The position numbers were made by a program, and so were the translations under genes. 16,251 bases of DNA from an uncultured Oscillospiraceae bacterium (GTDB lineage: Bacteria > Bacillota > Clostridia > Oscillospirales > Oscillospiraceae). How positions within the stretch are numbered: position 1 is the stretch's first letter; every line of letters starts with the position of its first letter. A model generated the notes under the pieces. It saw nothing but the letters and a program-made list of their open reading frames with translations, was not told the DNA's origin and made no database searches. The DNA lies in the NCBI GenBank assembly GCA_900763675.1, contig CAAFLE010000093.1:1-16251 (forward strand), given 5' to 3'. This document shows positions 1 through 6,366 of the stretch, piece after piece.

Positions 1-2
1 GC

Positions 3-182
3 AGCAACAGAAAAAAAGAAAAGCCCGCCGGGCAGCCCGACGAGCTCACGCTGGACGTCTCCGATCTCACGCCGGAGAATCGGCAGCGGGTAGAAGATTA
101 TCTGCGCCTTCTTTTAATGACGCAACAAACGCCGCCGCTTGGCGGCGATTCTCCGGGGAAAGCTGACGGTACAGATCGTTGA
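3..182 (+). CDS. C-terminal fragment of an unidentified protein, possibly an element regulator (partial)
   Basis: An open frame runs from the left edge to a TGA at 180-182, giving 59 residues that begin SNRKKEKPAGQPDELTL and contain LTPENRQRVEDYLRLLL. A short acidic segment followed by this amphipathic helix resembles the tails of XRE-type regulators from clostridial mobile elements. That is recalled resemblance, not a search result. The true start lies outside the window. Its last 116 bases overlap a convergent minus-strand frame at 67-210 that looks equally plausible, so either frame could be a shadow of the other. Function is not assignable from this fragment. Confidence 0.4.
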   Translation, partial: SNRKKEKPAGQPDELTLDVSDLTPENRQRVEDYLRLLLMTQQTPPLGGDSPGKADGTDR

Positions 183-210
183 TGCGCTCCTGCTGATTAG
201 GCTCTTCCAT
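67..210 (-). CDS. Small hypothetical protein of the mobile element (47 aa)
   Basis: This minus-strand frame encodes 47 residues starting MEEPNQQERINDLYRQLSPENR. It is too short to stand out by length. The ATG (complement of 208-210) is preceded by a good GAGGTG Shine-Dalgarno with 7-nt spacing, and a TTGTAA/17 bp/TAAGAT promoter lies about 40 bases further upstream. It is divergent from the regulator that starts at 350. The protein has no membrane segment and is mainly one or two charged helices. The LSPENR helix resembles the LTPENR helix of the convergent frame at 3-182. No function is recognised; a small regulatory or accessory protein of the element is a guess. Confidence 0.45.
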   Translation of the reverse strand: MEEPNQQERINDLYRQLSPENRRQAAAFVASLKEGADNLLPAADSPA

Positions 211-242
211 CACGTTTCACCTCGTTGATTTTTCCCTGTTAC

Positions 243-285
243 GGTAAAATCTTACCTTGTACAGCGTATCGTTACAATACAAGAT
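243..285. promoter_or_regulatory. Divergent promoter/operator region between 67-210(-) and 350-835(+)
   Basis: Minus strand: -35 TTGTAA (complement of 272-277), 17-bp spacer, -10 TAAGAT (complement of 249-254), placed to transcribe the small gene at 67-210. Plus strand: a weaker TTGTAC (257-262)/17 bp/CAAGAT (280-285) could serve the regulator. Small dyads cover the same bases: GGTAA 243-247 with TTACC 252-256, TTGTA 257-261 with TACAA 273-277, and CTTGTA 256-261 with TACAAG 278-283. Such overlap is what an autoregulated divergent switch would show. Binding of the 350-835 product is inferred. Confidence 0.4.
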
Positions 286-349
286 CCCGCCGTTTTTCGG
301 CAGCATTCAGCCATCGTTCGGCGGAATCTGAAAGAAAAGGGGCGGGTTT

Positions 350-835
350 TTGCATATTAACGAGATCTGCGACCAAAAGAGAGGGAAAAAGACATACCAA
401 GAGATCGCCGACGAAGCCGACGTCCCCATACGGACAGTCGGCGGCTGCCTGTCCGGCACAACAAAGGCCCCCAGCGTTTACACCGTCGGAGCGATCTGCC
501 GCGTGCTGCACGTATCTCTCGACGATTATTTCGGCATCGAGCCGGACGAGCCGCAGGAGCACCGGAACGAGCTGGAACTCACGCAGCTCCAGCTGAAGCA
601 TGAGCGGCAGGATAACGATCGCAAGGATCGGATCATCGGCATCCTCGGCGCTCTGGCGCTGCTCTTCGGCGGCCGCTGCGTCGTGATGGACGTGAATAGC
701 CACGCCGTCGGCTTTTACCGCGGCACGTGGGACGCCCCCGCGATCGTCAGCATGGCCGTGACGGCCACCGTCGCCGCCGGCATTGCCGGCTTAATAATCT
801 ATAACTTCCGGCGCTTCCACCGGAAGAAAAAATAG
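350..835 (+). CDS. Membrane-anchored XRE-family helix-turn-helix regulator
   Basis: The protein has 161 aa with a TTG start preceded by AAAGGGG (337-343). Residues about 3-62 form an XRE/Cro-type DNA-binding domain (TYQEIADEADVPIRTVGGCL is the helix-turn-helix). Residues about 68-94 are highly charged and probably a helical or coiled linker. Two hydrophobic segments follow (about 95-113 and 131-151), and the tail is basic (FRRFHRKKK). The product is therefore probably a DNA-binding protein tethered to the cytoplasmic membrane. It heads a three-gene unit with a small membrane protein 10 bases downstream and the integrase. A role as the element's repressor or as a sensor-regulator of integrase expression is inferred. 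The family assignment of the HTH is fairly secure; the signal and target are unknown. Confidence 0.75.
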   Translation: MHINEICDQKRGKKTYQEIADEADVPIRTVGGCLSGTTKAPSVYTVGAICRVLHVSLDDYFGIEPDEPQEHRNELELTQLQLKHERQDNDRKDRIIGILGALALLFGGRCVVMDVNSHAVGFYRGTWDAPAIVSMAVTATVAAGIAGLIIYNFRRFHRKKK

Positions 836-845
836 GAGGGCAGCC

Positions 846-1190
846 ATGCGTATTGGATTCAGCTTCAAGCTCCCTGGGATCAAGGGCGCCCGTGTGTTCT
901 TCGGGCGGCGGACGAAATGGTATGAATGGCTGATTCTATTCTGGGTTTATCTCATCTACCTCTCCGCAATGCTTGGGCTTTATTCTGCATATTACACGCT
1001 TTGGTTCCTTTGGCAGATCTGCCGCGGTGCATTCTGGCTCGGCAAGCAGCTTGTTCTCTTGATTGCCTGCCATCTCGTTCCGTTCATCGCTGGGAAAATC
1101 GCTGAGCGCAAGGCGGAAAAAAACTGCGGAACTGCCGTGCTTCCGACGGTGTCCGAATCGGACACCGCAGATCATGGCGCGGAAAGCTGA
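846..1190 (+). CDS. Small membrane protein preceding the integrase
   Basis: This 114-aa protein starts at an ATG with a strong AGGAGG SD (834-839). A basic N-terminus (KLPGIKGARVFFGRRTKW) is followed by a long aromatic-rich hydrophobic stretch, about residues 25-82, probably two membrane helices, and then a charged cytoplasmic-looking tail. No family is recognised. It lies 10 bases after the regulator gene, and its last 17 bases overlap the start of the integrase in another frame, so the three genes look co-transcribed and the last two translationally coupled. Its 3' end also contains a 21-nt palindrome (1147-1167). It may interact with the membrane-bound regulator; that is inference from position only. 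Confidence 0.7.
   Translation: MRIGFSFKLPGIKGARVFFGRRTKWYEWLILFWVYLIYLSAMLGLYSAYYTLWFLWQICRGAFWLGKQLVLLIACHLVPFIAGKIAERKAEKNCGTAVLPTVSESDTADHGAES
1147..1167. promoter_or_regulatory. 21-nt perfect palindrome just before the integrase start
   Basis: Arms CGGTGTCCGA (1147-1156) and TCGGACACCG (1158-1167) are exact reverse complements separated by one A. The dyad ends 6 bases before the integrase ATG at 1174 and lies inside the end of the upstream gene. In DNA it could be an operator or integrase/excisionase accessory site. In RNA, pairing of the outer 9 bp would leave a 3-nt loop, giving a stable hairpin directly ahead of a start codon that has no visible SD. Confidence 0.6.
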
Positions 1191-2418
1191 AGCCCGCTAC
1201 GGCGCTTCACGGAGCTACCGCAAGCGGATCAAGGGACCGGACGGAAAGTACCACGACGTCTACGGGCGCACGATCGCCGAGCGCGACCGCGCCGTTGCGG
1301 AGCTGCGGGCAAGCTGGGCGGCGGCGGAGAAAAACGCCGCGGATCCGTTTGTGTGGCAGTACGCCGCCGCGTGGTACGCCCGCGACACGGCGGGCAAAAG
1401 CGAGAAAGTCCGCGCTGACGTCGCCTTCCAGCTCAACAAAATCATCTGCCCGGTGATCGGGCAGCGCCGGATGGGCGAGATCACCGCGGACGATCTCGCC
1501 GACGTGATGGCGACGAGGGCGAAGCTCGCCCGCGGAACGCAGGAGAAAACGGCGCAGGTGATCAAGCGCCTGTTCGCTGCTGCCACCGAGGCGGATGTGC
1601 TCCGGAAGAACCCAGCGGCGAAGCTCCAGCCCGGCGGAAAGAGGGCGAAGAAAAAGGACGCGCTCACCAAAAAGCAGGAGCAGACGCTACTGGATGCCGT
1701 TGCGGGGCTTCCTATCTGGCTCTTCATCATGCTCGGGCTTTACAGCGGAATGCGCCGAGAGGAGATCGTCGGGCTGAAGTGGGACTGCGTCGATCTCGGC
1801 GGCGTGCCGAGCATTACCGTCCGGCGGGCGTGCCGGTGGATTAAGAATAATCAGCCGGAGATCTCCGACGATCTCAAGAGCGACGCCGCGGCGCGGACGA
1901 TGCCCATTCCTCCGCAGCTCGCGGATGCCCTGCGTGCCGCCAGAGCGGCGACCGGGCTTTCGGAAAACGCCCTGCGCAGCCGCACGGTGCTTGCCAAGTC
2001 CGACGGCACGCCGTGGAGTTATTCATCTTATGACAAGGCGTGGAACGCCGTGGTTGTGCGCAGCACCGGCACCGTGAAGCGCAAGCGCAAGGATCCCGAT
2101 ACCGGGGAAACGGTGACAGTGGAGGAAGTGAAGCGGCTCGGCGATAAGATCCGCAACCACACAGCCGTCGTCTCCATCGACTTCCCCGTCACGTCGCACA
2201 TTCTGCGCCACACCTACATCACACGGCTCATCCTCGGCGGCGTGCCGCTCAAGCGTGTGCAGTATCTCGCCGGGCACGCCGACCCGGCGGTGACGATCAA
2301 GATCTACACCGATCTCATGGGTCACGCGCCGGAAGATCTCGCAGGAGATATAAACGCCGTTTTCGCCCCCGCGCCGACACCCCCAAACACACCCTTAATG
2401 CCCCCGGATGTGCCTTGA
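1174..2418 (+). CDS. Tyrosine-family site-specific integrase
   Basis: The 414-aa recombinase should integrate and excise the element at the tRNA-Thr site found 130 bases downstream. Residues about 1-45 form a basic N-terminal arm-binding type domain (YRKRIKGPDGKYHDVYGRT), about 55-150 the SAM-like core-binding domain, and about 163-390 the catalytic domain. Catalytic residues are visible: R194 in SGMRREEI, K235 in DDLKSD, H342 and R345 in SHILRHTYITR, H368 in LAGHADP and the nucleophile Y378 in IKIYTDL. The frame is open further upstream to 1063, but the ATG at 1174 gives the normal N-terminus MARKAEARYG and overlaps the preceding stop. There is no SD at this start, so coupling to the upstream gene is likely. 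The gene is intact and the length is typical of the Tn916/phage integrase group. Confidence 0.95.
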   Translation: MARKAEARYGASRSYRKRIKGPDGKYHDVYGRTIAERDRAVAELRASWAAAEKNAADPFVWQYAAAWYARDTAGKSEKVRADVAFQLNKIICPVIGQRRMGEITADDLADVMATRAKLARGTQEKTAQVIKRLFAAATEADVLRKNPAAKLQPGGKRAKKKDALTKKQEQTLLDAVAGLPIWLFIMLGLYSGMRREEIVGLKWDCVDLGGVPSITVRRACRWIKNNQPEISDDLKSDAAARTMPIPPQLADALRAARAATGLSENALRSRTVLAKSDGTPWSYSSYDKAWNAVVVRSTGTVKRKRKDPDTGETVTVEEVKRLGDKIRNHTAVVSIDFPVTSHILRHTYITRLILGGVPLKRVQYLAGHADPAVTIKIYTDLMGHAPEDLAGDINAVFAPAPTPPNTPLMPPDVP

Positions 2419-2419
2419 A

Positions 2420-2470
2420 GCGGCGGTTTTCTGCGGGGGTTTACCCCTGTTTTCCCCGGTTTTCCGCCGC
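2420..2470 (+). terminator. Possible nested hairpin after the integrase gene
   Basis: Outer arms GCGGCGG (2420-2426) and CCGCCGC (2464-2470) enclose an inner GGGG-TTTA-CCCC hairpin (2436-2447) followed by TGTTTTCC. It starts two bases after the integrase stop. The T-tract is weak, so it may be an inefficient terminator or simply structured 3' UTR. Confidence 0.35.
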
Positions 2471-2548
2471 CCAAAATTTAGGCAAAAACGCCGGAAAGCA
2501 TTGATAAATCAGGCTTTTTTAGCATTTCCCGCTTCAACCGGGGTAATT

Positions 2549-2593
2549 TTGGTAAGGATGAGGTCCCCAGTTCGAATCTGGGTAACAGCTCCA
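2549..2593 (+). other. attR-type tRNA-Thr(GGT) 3' fragment (integration scar)
   Basis: The 45 bases read as the end of a tRNA. Anticodon loop TTGGTAA (2549-2555, anticodon GGT), stem 3' side GGATG, variable AGGTC, T-arm CCCAG-TTCGAAT-CTGGG (2566-2582), acceptor 3' strand TAACAGC, discriminator T and encoded CCA (2591-2593). The matching 5' half is absent: the bases before the loop are TAATT where CATCC is needed. This is what remains at one end after a tyrosine integrase inserts an element into a tRNA 3' end. The crossover core probably lies within this stretch. The identity as Thr is deduced from the loop and from recalled tRNA-Thr sequence. Confidence 0.85.
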
Positions 2594-2595
2594 GA

Positions 2596-2626
2596 AGCCT
2601 GCAATCGAAAGATTGCAGGCTTTTTT
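2596..2626 (+). terminator. Rho-independent terminator of the tRNA locus
   Basis: Perfect 11-bp arms AGCCTGCAATC (2596-2606) and GATTGCAGGCT (2611-2621) with a GAAA tetraloop, followed by a run of six T (2621-2626). It lies 2 bases after the tRNA CCA and so is most likely the original terminator of the disrupted tRNA gene. The stop codon of the convergent phosphorylase gene lies at the end of the T-run. Confidence 0.9.
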
Positions 2627-3392
2627 ATATTTTCCGAACCAGTTCGATGCAGCAATCGATCAATCTTGCCCGGACGGTTTTTTGGGTGTTCCAACCGCGG
2701 GGATCCCACGCCGTGCCGCTCACATCATCCCCAACATACAGGAGTTGTATGAGCGGAATATTATAGTACTTTGCTACAGCAAAAAACGCTGCCGTTTCCA
2801 TCTCGACCGTCACGCAGCCCTCGTCCCTCCGGCGCGCGATCATTTCGGGTGTTTCGCGGTACATGGCATCCGTCGTCCATGTTTTTCCGAGCACAAACGG
2901 CACTCCCATCTCGGACAACGCCCTCTGCGCTTTTTCCAGCGCTTCTTTATGACACGAGATTTCCCGTGAAGGGGCAATGTAGTGAAATGATGTTCCCTCG
3001 TCCCGTATGGCCGAAGCCGGGAGAATGATCTCGCCAAGCGTGCTCCCCTGTGTCAGTGCCCCTGCAGCGCCGCATACCACAAACGTTTCGCATCCCATGG
3101 CATGCAGCTCTTCGATCGTTCCGGCGGCACCGGGTGCCGTGCTGAACGGCATGGTGATGCAAAGAGGGTTCTCTCCGTTTTCATATTTGTAGATCGGTAT
3201 ATCGAGAACCTCCGAGTGAAGTTGGCCGATCACAGGCAGTTTGTGCTCCCCTGCAAATTTTTCCAGTTCTTTTCGAAAAAATGTAATAATGCATTTTTTC
3301 GGAAGACATTTATCCAGAAAATCTGTCGGGTGAATAATTGGATCTCTGGCGGTATCGTATTCGCAGACGGGATATTCATGTGTGATTATCAT
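2625..3392 (-). CDS. Nucleoside phosphorylase (PNP/UDP family, uridine phosphorylase-like)
   Basis: The 255-aa cytoplasmic enzyme is predicted to split a nucleoside with phosphate into base and ribose-1-phosphate for salvage. Family marks are CGAAGAL (about 108-113) in the phosphate-binding region, TWTTDAMYRET (171-181) and VEMETAAFFAVA (195-206), which positions the ribose. GDDVSG (221-226) holds the acidic residue usually acting on the base. TWTTDA-YRET recalls uridine phosphorylases, but pyrimidine versus purine preference cannot be read safely. The ATG is preceded by a G-rich SD (GGGGGGA), and a TTGCAA/17/TAAAAT promoter is found upstream. It is monocistronic, divergent from the TraX-like gene, and abuts the tRNA terminator, so it is the first chromosomal gene beyond the mobile element. 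Confidence 0.88.
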   Translation of the reverse strand: MIITHEYPVCEYDTARDPIIHPTDFLDKCLPKKCIITFFRKELEKFAGEHKLPVIGQLHSEVLDIPIYKYENGENPLCITMPFSTAPGAAGTIEELHAMGCETFVVCGAAGALTQGSTLGEIILPASAIRDEGTSFHYIAPSREISCHKEALEKAQRALSEMGVPFVLGKTWTTDAMYRETPEMIARRRDEGCVTVEMETAAFFAVAKYYNIPLIQLLYVGDDVSGTAWDPRGWNTQKTVRARLIDCCIELVRKI

Positions 3393-3434
3393 GTCGTCTT
3401 TTCCCCCCTATGTATTGCATAAGCGATTAAGATC

Positions 3435-3463
3435 ATTTTATCATTGCCTCGCGTTTATTGCAA
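3435..3463 (-). promoter_or_regulatory. Sigma-A promoter for the nucleoside phosphorylase
   Basis: On the minus strand, -35 TTGCAA (complement of 3458-3463), 17-bp spacer, -10 TAAAAT (complement of 3435-3440). The predicted start of transcription is about 35 bases before the ATG at 3392. Confidence 0.6.
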
Positions 3464-3498
3464 TCCGCGGTCAAACGCCGCCCGGAACATGCCCATGC

Positions 3499-3527
3499 TT
3501 GACAGCGCCCCTTGCCGGGGATACACT
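3499..3527 (+). promoter_or_regulatory. Sigma-A promoter for the traX-like operon
   Basis: Consensus -35 TTGACA (3499-3504), 17-bp spacer, -10 TACACT (3522-3527). It lies 28 bases upstream of the TraX-like ATG and so supports the 3556 start over the longer upstream open frame. Confidence 0.75.
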
Positions 3528-3555
3528 GATGACATCACCGGCAGGAGGAAAACCT

Positions 3556-4311
3556 ATGCCCCTCACAGAGAAAAAGCCGCTCAGCTCCAACGCCATAAAG
3601 CTCATTGCCATCGCCGCGATGACCGTGGACCACATCGCGTGGGCGGTGTTCCCCGGCTATCCCGCCGAACCGCTGCCGCTCCTGATGCATCTGATCGGAC
3701 GAATCACCTGCCCGATCATGTGCTACTGCATCGCCGAGGGCTATCACTATACGCGCAATCTCCGGAAATACACGGCGCGGCTCTTCGTTTTCGCGCTGAT
3801 CTCGCATTTCTGCTACATTTACGCCTCAGCGGATTACATCGACGTGCGCTCGTTTCTTCCGTTCTATTATGGAAACGCACTCAATCAGACGAGCGTAATG
3901 TGGTCTCTCGCGTGGGGACTCGTGATGCTGCGCGTGGCGGAAAGCAAGAAAATTCAGAAGAACGGCGTCCGCATCGCACTTATTGTGCTGATCTGCCTTG
4001 TGAGCTTTCCGAGCGACTGGAGCTGCATCGCCTCGCTCTGCGTCATGGCGTTCGGCACGAACCGCGGCGATCTCAAAAAGCAGGGCTTCTGGCTGCTGTT
4101 CTACGTTGCGCTCTATGCGGTCGTATATTTCTTTGCCATCGACCGCGTGTACGGCATTTTGCAGATGGGCGTTGCGCTCTCGCTACCGGTTTTGCAGCTC
4201 TATAACGGGCAGCGCGGGAAAAATCCCGCCGTGAACCGGTTTATGAAATGGTTCTTTTATCTTTATTATCCCGTACACCTGCTCGTCATCGGGCTTTTGC
4301 TCCATGCCTGA
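3556..4311 (+). CDS. TraX-family integral membrane protein
   Basis: The 251-aa polytopic membrane protein opens with LSSNAIKLIAIAAMTVDHIAW, the typical start of the TraX family (F-plasmid TraX is tied to pilin N-acetylation; chromosomal Firmicutes members are of unknown acceptor). About seven or eight hydrophobic segments follow, the last being FFYLYYPVHLLVIGLLLHA, whose YPVHL motif also occurs in membrane acyltransferases. The open frame extends back to 3382, but ATG 3556 has an AGGAGG SD (3543-3548) and lies just after a consensus promoter. It is first in a unit with phosphoglucomutase (38 bases downstream) and a TfoX-N protein. A surface-glycan or pilin acylation role is possible but unproven. 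Confidence 0.85.
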   Translation: MPLTEKKPLSSNAIKLIAIAAMTVDHIAWAVFPGYPAEPLPLLMHLIGRITCPIMCYCIAEGYHYTRNLRKYTARLFVFALISHFCYIYASADYIDVRSFLPFYYGNALNQTSVMWSLAWGLVMLRVAESKKIQKNGVRIALIVLICLVSFPSDWSCIASLCVMAFGTNRGDLKKQGFWLLFYVALYAVVYFFAIDRVYGILQMGVALSLPVLQLYNGQRGKNPAVNRFMKWFFYLYYPVHLLVIGLLLHA

Positions 4312-4330
4312 CGGGCAACGGGAAGCAAAA
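4295..4330 (+). other. Intercistronic hairpin between traX-like gene and phosphoglucomutase
   Basis: Arms TTTTGCT (4295-4301) and AGCAAAA (4324-4330) enclose a small inner TGCC/GGCA stem (4305-4308, 4314-4317). It spans the TraX-like stop codon and ends just before the AAGGAG SD of the next gene. There is no T-run, so it is not a terminator. It might set relative translation or mRNA stability, or be incidental. Confidence 0.35.
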
Positions 4331-4349
4331 CAAAAAGGAGTGCTGCACT

Positions 4350-6026
4350 ATGGATAACATTCATGCGCTGTACCGCCTGTGGCGGGAGAAGACCGCGGCG
4401 CTGCCCGCGCTGCGCGATGAGCTGGACGCCATCGGCGGCGACGATGCCGCCATCGAGGACCGGTTTTACCGCGATCTCGCATTCGGCACCGGCGGACTGC
4501 GCGGCGTGCTCGGCGCAGGCACGAACCGCATGAACGTTTTCACCGTCGGCAAGGCCACGCAGGGCTATGCCAATTATCTCAAGGCGCATTTTGCCGCCCC
4601 CTCCGTCGCCATCGCCTACGACAGCCGCATCAACTCCCGGCTCTTTGCCGAGACCGCCGCGGGCGTTTTCGCCGCCAACGGCATACGGGCGCATATCTAC
4701 GACCGGCTGATGCCGACGCCGTCGCTCTCGTTTGCCGTGCGCGATCTGCGCTGCTCCGGCGGCTGCGTCATCACGGCGAGTCACAACCCGGCGAAGTACA
4801 ACGGCTACAAGGTCTATGGTCCCGACGGCTGCCAGATCACGACGGACGCCGCCGCTGCCATCCAGTCGGAGATCGACCGCGTCGATCCCTTTGCGGATGT
4901 CCGCTCCATGCCATTTTCCGAGGCGCTTTCGGCAGATCTCGCCGCGTACATCGGGGCGGACACCGTAGAGCGGTATCTCGCCGCAGTGTCGGGCGCGTCG
5001 CTCCTGCCGGAGGGCATGGCGCAGAACGCCTCCATCGTCTATACGCCGCTCAACGGCACGGGCATTTCCTGCGTGCCGCACACGCTGCGCTCGCACGGCT
5101 TCACCAATCTTCTTCTGCCGCCGGAGCAGGCGGAGCCGGACGGGAATTTTCCGACGTGTCCCTACCCCAACCCGGAGATCCGCGAGGCGCTTGCCGTCGG
5201 GCTTCGGCTGGCGGAGGAGACGGGCAGCGAGCTTCTTCTAGCCACCGACCCGGACTGCGACCGCGTCGGCGCGGCGGTAAAGACCGAAAACGGATACCGG
5301 CTCATCAGCGGCAACGAGATGGGCGTTCTCCTGCTCGATTTCGTCTGCCGGATGCGCCGCGAAAACCGCACAATGCCGGAGCGTCCCGTGGCGGTCAAGA
5401 CGATCGTCACAACGCCGATGGCGGAGAAGATCGCCGCGCACTACGGCGTGGAGCTGAGGAACGTTCTGACCGGCTTCAAATTCATTGGCGAGCAAATCGG
5501 CAGGCTGGAAAAGGAAAACGCCGCCGAGCGGTTCATTTTCGGCTTTGAGGAGAGCTACGGGTATCTGAGCGGCAGCTTTGTGCGCGATAAGGACGCCGTC
5601 AACGCCTCGCTTCTCATCTGCGAGATGTTCGTATGGTACAAAGCGCAGGGCAAAACGCTTGCCGATGCGCTGGACGCGCTGTATGCGCAGTACGGCTTTT
5701 ACGAAACGAAGCTGCTCTCGTTCGCGTTTGAAGGCTCGGCGGGCTTTGCGCATATGACGGCGCTTCTCGATTCGCTGCGCAGCGCCCCTCCGGCGGAGCT
5801 GGGCGGCGAGCGCGTGACGGCGACGGTGGACTATGACCGGGACGAAACCGGTCTGCCGCGCTCCAATGTGCTGCGGTTCGTCTTTTCCGGCGGCGAGGCG
5901 GTCGTCCGCCCGTCCGGCACGGAGCCGAAGCTCAAGATCTATCTCACTGCCGCCCGGGAATCCCGGGACGCGAGCCGCGCTCTGCTCGACGCGCTGGAGC
6001 GGCAGTTCACCGGCTGGGCAAAATAG
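4350..6026 (+). CDS. pgcA: Alpha-phosphoglucomutase (phosphohexomutase superfamily)
   Basis: The 558-aa cytoplasmic enzyme interconverts glucose-1-phosphate and glucose-6-phosphate (some homologues also act on mannose phosphates). All four superfamily sites are seen: phosphoserine loop TASHNP with S144, Mg-binding DPDCDR (D300, D302, D304), sugar-binding GFEESYGYL (398-406) and phosphate-binding RPSGTEPK (520-527). The N-terminal FGTGGLRG (45-52) and the length near 560 fit the PgcA/PGM2 branch, not the shorter GlmM or AlgC types. The frame is open from 4248, but ATG 4350 has AAGGAG (4335-4340) at proper spacing and gives the usual N-terminus. It would join sugars released by the amylase operon to glycolysis or to UDP-glucose synthesis. 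The gene symbol is by family resemblance. Confidence 0.93.
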   Translation: MDNIHALYRLWREKTAALPALRDELDAIGGDDAAIEDRFYRDLAFGTGGLRGVLGAGTNRMNVFTVGKATQGYANYLKAHFAAPSVAIAYDSRINSRLFAETAAGVFAANGIRAHIYDRLMPTPSLSFAVRDLRCSGGCVITASHNPAKYNGYKVYGPDGCQITTDAAAAIQSEIDRVDPFADVRSMPFSEALSADLAAYIGADTVERYLAAVSGASLLPEGMAQNASIVYTPLNGTGISCVPHTLRSHGFTNLLLPPEQAEPDGNFPTCPYPNPEIREALAVGLRLAEETGSELLLATDPDCDRVGAAVKTENGYRLISGNEMGVLLLDFVCRMRRENRTMPERPVAVKTIVTTPMAEKIAAHYGVELRNVLTGFKFIGEQIGRLEKENAAERFIFGFEESYGYLSGSFVRDKDAVNASLLICEMFVWYKAQGKTLADALDALYAQYGFYETKLLSFAFEGSAGFAHMTALLDSLRSAPPAELGGERVTATVDYDRDETGLPRSNVLRFVFSGGEAVVRPSGTEPKLKIYLTAARESRDASRALLDALERQFTGWAK

Positions 6027-6039
6027 GGAGGAACGCTTC

Positions 6040-6357
6040 ATGGCAACATCGAAAGACTATATAGAATTTGTCTGCGAGCAGCTGGAGGGCGTCGAGGGCG
6101 TTACCTACAAGAGAATGTTCGGCGAATACATGGTGTATGTCAACGCAAAGCCCCTCCTGCTCGTGTGCGACAACACCGTCATGGTGAAAAAGCTGCCGGA
6201 GGTCGCGCCGCTTCTCCATGACGCCCCGGAGGGTATCCCCTACGAGGGCGCAAAGCCGCACTACATCCTCGACGTTGAAAACCGCGCTCTTATGCGCGAC
6301 GTGATCGCCGTTCTTGAACCGGTCACGCCGCTGCCGAAAAAGCGGACAAAGAAATAA
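6040..6357 (+). CDS. TfoX N-terminal-domain protein
   Basis: This 105-aa protein consists only of a TfoX/Sxy N-terminal domain: YIEFVCEQL, then YKRMFGEYMVYVNAKPLLLVCDNTVMVKKLPE, and a basic end PKKRTKK. In Haemophilus and E. coli full-length Sxy/TfoX drives competence genes. Stand-alone N-domains in Firmicutes have no settled function, so a competence role should not be assumed. The start at ATG 6040 has GGGAGGA (6026-6032) and lies 13 bases after the phosphoglucomutase stop. The longer open frame from 5833 is only read-through within the mutase gene. It is last in the unit, followed by a strong terminator. Confidence 0.85.
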   Translation: MATSKDYIEFVCEQLEGVEGVTYKRMFGEYMVYVNAKPLLLVCDNTVMVKKLPEVAPLLHDAPEGIPYEGAKPHYILDVENRALMRDVIAVLEPVTPLPKKRTKK

Positions 6358-6366
6358 CCGCCGTTC

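Noticed and set aside
1063..1173. Upstream extension of the integrase frame by 37 codons
   Set aside because: It starts at a TTG without SD deep inside the membrane-protein gene, and the added residues do not look like an integrase N-terminus.
2509..2709. A 66-aa minus-strand frame containing QIRTGDLILTK
   Set aside because: It runs across the tRNA-Thr fragment and its terminator. Peptides of this kind are known artefacts of tRNA antisense reading.
3382..3555. Upstream extension of the TraX-like frame
   Set aside because: It crosses the -35/-10 promoter and lacks an SD. ATG 3556 has AGGAGG and the family's usual N-terminus.
5953..5967. Palindrome CCCGGGA-A-TCCCGGG inside the phosphoglucomutase gene
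   Set aside because: It encodes ordinary residues near the C-terminus of a well-conserved enzyme. A short GC palindrome in GC-rich coding sequence is expected by chance.
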